64,000 nt of DNA, taken from Gammaproteobacteria bacterium. Lineage in GTDB: Bacteria; Pseudomonadota; Gammaproteobacteria; Burkholderiales; Nitrosomonadaceae. Below, piece by piece: positions 60,331-64,000 of the stretch. Position numbers and translations under genes: made by a program. The first letter of the stretch is position 1. Each line of letters starts with the position of its first letter. The stretch lies in contig CP054180.1 in assembly GCA_015709635.1 (NCBI GenBank), positions 2,356,001-2,420,000 of the forward strand, given 5' to 3'. The notes under the pieces were generated by a model, which searched no databases, had not been told where the DNA came from, and saw nothing but the letters and a program-made list of their open reading frames with translations.

Positions 60331-60894
60331 TTAGTTATTTTGTTTTCTGCGACGCGCAAAAAAACCAACCAATCCCAACCCGGCCAGTAACATCGCATAA
60401 GTTTCCGGTTCAGGCACGGCGGCTATCGTATTGGTGAATGAGAAACTTAAATCGTTGTAGTCAAACGGCCCGTTATACAAATCCTCGAAGCTGACCAACG
60501 TGGTATGCGGGAGCCAGTCGGATTGAACACGCGCGTGCTCGTGGCCGTCCGGATTGCGGCTTGCTTCACCGGTAAAGAAATCATAGCCGGTATTGTTGAC
60601 GTGCATACGGAACACGAGCTCGGTTCCGGCAACAAAAGTTCCCAAGCTTACTGAGGTACCGACCGGTGTGGCGTGGTTATTAAAAATAAAAGTAGAATCC
60701 AAGTAGAGATCATTGCTGAATGAAGCGGAATTTCCTTCGTAAGTTGCGATGATTTCTCCGCCTGTCGCAATTACTTTAAGACCTTCGGTGCCTGGTGCGG
60801 CAATCGGAAAAGCGTAAGCGGATAAGCTGACTCCTCCGGTAATAATCAGAGCAGCGGCTAGCCGCATCACTGAATGAGTAAACGTATGAAACAT
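60331..60894 (-). CDS. PEP-CTERM protein with DUF4114-like domain
   Basis: A 187-residue secreted protein. The signal peptide covers about 1-29 (LAAALIITGGVSLSAYA). The body contains GTELVFRMHVNN, NPDGHEHARVQSDW and VSFEDLYNGPFDYNDLSFSF, the Asp-rich pattern of DUF4114 (likely calcium-binding, by family). The PEP-CTERM tail VPEPETYAMLLAGLGLVGFF and the basic FARRRKQ close the protein. The sorting motif is the same VPEPETYAMLL as in the gene at 4782-5366, consistent with one exosortase for both. Confidence 0.92.
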   Translation of the reverse strand: MFHTFTHSVMRLAAALIITGGVSLSAYAFPIAAPGTEGLKVIATGGEIIATYEGNSASFSNDLYLDSTFIFNNHATPVGTSVSLGTFVAGTELVFRMHVNNTGYDFFTGEASRNPDGHEHARVQSDWLPHTTLVSFEDLYNGPFDYNDLSFSFTNTIAAVPEPETYAMLLAGLGLVGFFARRRKQNN

Positions 60895-61183
60895 AGAATT
60901 ATTCCTTTTTTATTATTGATCGAACCAATTTAGAAGCCCTTGGCAACCAGATTGGCACTAGAATTTTGAGTATAAAACACCGGAAAAAGTAAATCGTTCC
61001 ATTTATCTTGTTCCAAATGCACTACTGGTTTGAACAGTAGGGCATTTGTCTGATACTCCTGCTGCGACAAAACGGTCAAAATTTATTGAATCCGGCCACA
61101 AGCAGATGTCAAGTATTCTCCGTTTTTCCGATTGAATCAAGTACCGATCTAAAAAATTATTTTTCAAGCAATCATTGGCTTAG
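60895..61183. other. Intergenic region upstream of PEP-CTERM gene
   Basis: AT-rich sequence between the PEP-CTERM start and the R1 repeat. It should hold the PEP-CTERM promoter; no clear hexamers or operators were identified. Confidence 0.4.
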
Positions 61184-61323
61184 AAAAACTCTGAAAAAGG
61201 TAGCAAGCGATGACCAAGCAAGGCGAAATCAAGTGAAACAGCATAGTTTATGAATGGTAAATGAGCATTTTGAACCTGATTAAAATGCAACATGGTCGAG
61301 CGCAGTAGCTTCTCAGAGCTTCC
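61184..61323. repeat. R1 repeat copy 2 (MITE-like, 140 bp)
   Basis: It is flanked by TTAG on both sides (61180-61183 and 61324-61327), a perfect 4-bp target duplication. The left end AAAAACTCTGAAAAAGG and the right end GAGAAGC-type sequence ending GAGCTTCC resemble the ends of the IS5-family element. It is oriented opposite to copy 1 at 54486-54625. The right-hand duplication contains the bioD stop codon (TTA, minus strand TAA). Confidence 0.85.
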
Positions 61324-61986
61324 TTAGAGTTTTAAAACATTCAACGGACTGGATTTTTGTTGCATAACCGTTTCCTTGGTAAACGGTAATATTCCCAGCA
61401 GCGGACAATTCAATCGCTGTTCCAACGTGGCAATATTTTCCTCCAGCATCATCATTTGCGGATCAATGCCATTCGCCACCCAGCCTGCCAATGACAAACC
61501 AGCCGCGCAGATCGCTTGCGCGGTCAGCAAGGCATGATTCAAACAGCCAAGGCGCATGCCGGCCACCAGAATCACCGGAAGATTTAATGCGCGCGCCAGA
61601 TCCGCACCGGTTTGCCGCGCATTGAGCGGCACCAGAAAACCGCCAGCGCCTTCGACGACGACAATATCCGCCTGACTGCTAAGCGCCTGGTAAGCACGTT
61701 GAATCACGGCAAGATCGATGTCGACACCGGCTTGTTGCGCGGCGATATGCGGCGAGACCGGGGGATCGAAAGCGTAGGGATTGATGTGCTCGCGGGCGGC
61801 GCTGATGTTGCTGGCGGCGATCAGTTGTTCGACATCGTACCAGTGGTCGTTTTCACTGCCCGCTACTACCGGTTTCATGCCGATAACTTTTTCCCCCTGT
61901 GCGGCAAACGCACGCAGCAACGCGCAACTGACGATGGTTTTACCGATGCCGGTATCGGTGCCGGTAACGAAGTAGCCTTGCCCCAT
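61324..61986 (-). CDS. bioD: Dethiobiotin synthetase
   Basis: ATP-dependent carboxylase that closes the ureido ring of dethiobiotin, 220 residues. The P-loop is YFVTGTDTGIGKTIVSCALL at the N-terminus, VVVEGAGGFLVPL (near 115) carries the second conserved motif, and LPVILVAGMRLGCLNHALLT follows. The start is 1 bp after the bioC stop. The stop codon TAA lies in the TTAG target duplication of the R1 repeat, so nothing of the gene was lost in the insertion. Confidence 0.96.
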   Translation of the reverse strand: MGQGYFVTGTDTGIGKTIVSCALLRAFAAQGEKVIGMKPVVAGSENDHWYDVEQLIAASNISAAREHINPYAFDPPVSPHIAAQQAGVDIDLAVIQRAYQALSSQADIVVVEGAGGFLVPLNARQTGADLARALNLPVILVAGMRLGCLNHALLTAQAICAAGLSLAGWVANGIDPQMMMLEENIATLEQRLNCPLLGILPFTKETVMQQKSSPLNVLKL

Positions 61987-61987
61987 A

Positions 61988-62866
61988 TTAAGGCGGCAAT
62001 CCCAACTGCCGGCGCGTTTCCGGTGTCAGAATCGAACGCGGATCGAACGGCTTCCAGGCGTGGCCGTACACCACTTCAAATGTGGCCGGCAATTTACCGT
62101 CGCGGCGCAAGGTTTCGTAAGCATCGATCGCCTGCCGCCATTGATTCTTACCCATCAATCCCTGGCGCCGCCCCTGGGTCACGTTATGCGCCCCGATGGC
62201 TTTGAGGTCGCGCATCACGCCGATGACGTCGTCGTAGGTCAGCGTAATGTATTCCATGTCCATCACTGGCGTGGAAAAACGGTTATTCAGCAGCAGATCG
62301 CCAATATCGTGCATGTCGACGAAGCGGTTGACGTGCTGGTAACCATCGATACTCGCAAATGCCTGACGCAACTCCTTCAATGTATCCGGGCCGAAGGTGC
62401 TGAACATCAGCAGCCCGTCGGCGCGCAATATGCGGTGCATTTCGGCAAAGGTGCGATCCAGGTCGTTGCACCATTGCAACGCGAGGTTCGACCAAATCAG
62501 ACCGATGCTTTCGTTCTTGAACGGCAGTTGCTCGATATCGCCGCACACATAGCCGCTGCGCTGCTGCAACGGCAGCAAACGTTGCCACCAAGCGGTGTTC
62601 GGACGCGCGTGCGTGAGCATCGTCCAGGCGATATCGAAAGCGATCAAACGGCTTTGCGGGTAGCGTTTAACCAGTTGCTGCGTACCGTAACCGGTACCGC
62701 TGCCGGCATCGAGGACGACATCCGGCTGGTATTTGATGTATTCCAGGCGCGCCAGCATGCGATTGCTGATTTCGCGTTGCAACACCGCCGCCTGGTCGTA
62801 GCTGTTGGCGGCGCGCTCAAACGAAGCGCGCAGTTGTTTTTTATCAAGCGTTTGTTCGGAATTCAT
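61988..62866 (-). CDS. bioC: Malonyl-ACP O-methyltransferase BioC
   Basis: SAM-dependent methyltransferase that disguises malonyl-ACP as its methyl ester so the fatty acid machinery can build the pimeloyl chain. About 292 residues from the ATG at 62866. Motif I is VVLDAGSGTGYGTQQLV (near 52), followed by ALQWCNDLDRTFAEMHRIL and GLLMFSTFGPDTLKELRQAF, typical of BioC. The start lies inside the bioH 3' end (about 23 bp overlap). Confidence 0.95.
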   Translation of the reverse strand: MNSEQTLDKKQLRASFERAANSYDQAAVLQREISNRMLARLEYIKYQPDVVLDAGSGTGYGTQQLVKRYPQSRLIAFDIAWTMLTHARPNTAWWQRLLPLQQRSGYVCGDIEQLPFKNESIGLIWSNLALQWCNDLDRTFAEMHRILRADGLLMFSTFGPDTLKELRQAFASIDGYQHVNRFVDMHDIGDLLLNNRFSTPVMDMEYITLTYDDVIGVMRDLKAIGAHNVTQGRRQGLMGKNQWRQAIDAYETLRRDGKLPATFEVVYGHAWKPFDPRSILTPETRRQLGLPP

Positions 62867-63614
62867 TGAGATGCATGACAAATTGTTCGGGGTACGACAA
62901 AAACGGTGCGTGCCCGCAATGATCGAATTTCAGATAGCGCGATTGCGGCAATTGCCGATGCATCCAATCCGCCGCCGCCGGGTGCGTGATGACATCATTA
63001 CCGCCGTGCATGATCAATACCGGTTGCCGGATGTCGCCGATGCGGCCGCGCAAATCGCTGTGCTGCAAAATCCTCAAACCTTTTTCCAGTGCTGCGGGAT
63101 CCGGCTCGGCGCGTTGCAGAAAACTTTTGCGCAATTGCGGCAGAATTTTGCTCGCATCGCGGTCGCCGCTCATTTGCAGCGTCAAAAACCGGTTGATGGT
63201 AGTCGCATAATTCAGTTTCAGATTCTCCAAAAATAGTTGCAATAGCTTACGATCCATACCGAACTCCCAATCATTCTGCCAAGCAAAGCATGGCGTGGTC
63301 GAGATCAGGATCAGTTTCTCGACCCGCTGCGGTTGCTGCAGCGCCAGTTGCATCGCGATCTGCCCGCCCAGCGACCAGCCGCCGAGCAGGCAACGCTCGG
63401 GCAAGCTATTAGCCACGACCTCGGTCAGATGATCGAGTGTTCCCGGTTCGCACGCCGGGCTCAGGCCGTGCCCGGGCAAATCAATCAGATGCAAACGGAA
63501 ATGCTGCGCCAGCGAATCGCGCACGCTGCCCCAGATGCCGCTGTGCATCGCCCAGCCGTGCAATAGCACCAGATCGGGACCTTGCCCGAACGTTTCGATA
63601 TGCAGTGCGGTCAT
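62844..63614 (-). CDS. bioH: Pimeloyl-ACP methyl ester carboxylesterase BioH
   Basis: Alpha/beta hydrolase that removes the methyl group and frees pimeloyl-ACP, 256 residues. LLHGWAMHSGIWGSVRDSLA opens the fold, the nucleophile elbow is LLGGWSLGGQIAMQLAL (G-W-S-L-G), the acid is in LIMHGGNDVITHPA and the His in FDHCGHAPFLSYPEQF. The start overlaps the bioF stop by 4 bp (ATGA). Confidence 0.96.
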   Translation of the reverse strand: MTALHIETFGQGPDLVLLHGWAMHSGIWGSVRDSLAQHFRLHLIDLPGHGLSPACEPGTLDHLTEVVANSLPERCLLGGWSLGGQIAMQLALQQPQRVEKLILISTTPCFAWQNDWEFGMDRKLLQLFLENLKLNYATTINRFLTLQMSGDRDASKILPQLRKSFLQRAEPDPAALEKGLRILQHSDLRGRIGDIRQPVLIMHGGNDVITHPAAADWMHRQLPQSRYLKFDHCGHAPFLSYPEQFVMHLNEFRTNA

Positions 63615-64000
63615 GACGGTGCGGCCAGTTCGCGCAAGGCATCGGTCAGCCGTGCGATGTCTTGCGGCTGATGCGCGGCGGACAAGGAAATACGCAATCG
63701 TGCCATACCTTGCGGCACCGTCGGCGGACGGATCGCCGGCACCAATAGGCCGCGCTCGCGCAGTCCTTGACTGATGCGTACGGCTTCAGCGCTGTCGCCG
63801 ATCAACAGCGGTTGAATCGGTGTGGTCGATGGCAGCAACTTCCAAGGCGATGACTGCAAGCCCTGTTGCAGTTGCGCAATGTGCTGCGTCAACACCTCAC
63901 GCCGCCACTCGTCTTGCTCGATCAGCCGTAAACTTGTCAGCAGCGCATGCGACAACACCGGCGGCGTAGCGGTGGTATAAATATAACTGCGCGCCGACTG
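63611..64000 (-). CDS. bioF: 8-amino-7-oxononanoate synthase (3' part)
   Basis: C-terminal 129 residues of the PLP enzyme that joins pimeloyl-ACP and alanine. The first visible residues QSARSYIYTTATPPVLSHAL match the segment just after the PLP-binding Lys, which itself is outside the window. LLIGDSAEAVRISQGLRERG and LLVPAIRPPTVPQGMARLRI are conserved C-terminal parts. It is the first gene visible of bioF-bioH-bioC-bioD, all overlapping or nearly so. Confidence 0.95.
   Translation of the reverse strand, partial: QSARSYIYTTATPPVLSHALLTSLRLIEQDEWRREVLTQHIAQLQQGLQSSPWKLLPSTTPIQPLLIGDSAEAVRISQGLRERGLLVPAIRPPTVPQGMARLRISLSAAHQPQDIARLTDALRELAAPS

Overview
The window looks like a chromosomal segment of a betaproteobacterium of the Nitrosomonadaceae (Nitrosomonas-like). 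This is inferred from gene content and order: nusA-infB-rbfA-truB, hfq-hflX-hflK-hflC-DUF2065-hisZ-purA, an ilvB-ilvH-ilvC-psd-pssA-leuA run, bioF-bioH-bioC-bioD, two PEP-CTERM proteins, a sigma-54 type pilin promoter and an IS5-family element. No rRNA gene, complete tRNA gene or CRISPR array was seen.

Layout. 1-4.75 kb: the end of the translation operon (nusA 3' part, infB, rbfA, truB), closed by a 13-bp perfect hairpin, followed by a PEP-CTERM gene. 5.4-21.2 kb: a stress-type island with two unknown proteins, a phosphoribosyltransferase, PolX, archease, RtcB, a hibernation factor fused to a cold-shock domain, an IS5-family insertion sequence joined to a 143-bp repeat, pncA-pncB, a zinc-ribbon protein, a CBS protein, a Lon protease, an HTH protein, DUF2934, Hsp20 and small envelope proteins. 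21.2-33.2 kb: purA, hisZ, hflCK, hflX, hfq, a di-haem cytochrome c peroxidase, rppH, proS, a lytic transglycosylase and a TlpA-like protein. 33.3-42.4 kb: branched-chain amino acid and phospholipid synthesis on the minus strand, then tldD and a nitrilase-family hydrolase. 42.6-52.3 kb: glnE, pilA under a sigma-54 promoter, a GAF-GspE ATPase, a class II phosphodiesterase-like hydrolase, UspA, TerC and a patatin. 52.4-61.2 kb: an accessory stretch with a prolyl aminopeptidase, a CPBP membrane protein, a degenerate EAL-HDOD protein, several DUF genes and a second PEP-CTERM gene. 61.3-64 kb: the biotin operon, cut by the window end inside bioF.

The two most notable observations are these. (1) Short non-autonomous elements fall into two sequence families: R1, 140 bp, two copies; and R2, 143 bp, two copies plus a diverged third of about 150 bp. 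They have IS5-like inverted ends and 4-bp YTAR-like target duplications. Two of them sit exactly on gene ends, so that the duplicated target contains the stop codon of the neighbouring gene (bioD and a TM2-domain gene). (2) An RNA-repair and ribosome-protection cassette (archease, RtcB, HPF-cold-shock fusion) sits next to DNA repair (PolX), NAD salvage (pncA-pncB) and protein quality control (Lon, Hsp20). It resembles a low-oxygen or stress-survival locus.

Start codons were moved from the longest open frame where a Shine-Dalgarno sequence or family length supported it. Functions rest on recognised motifs; no database search was run.
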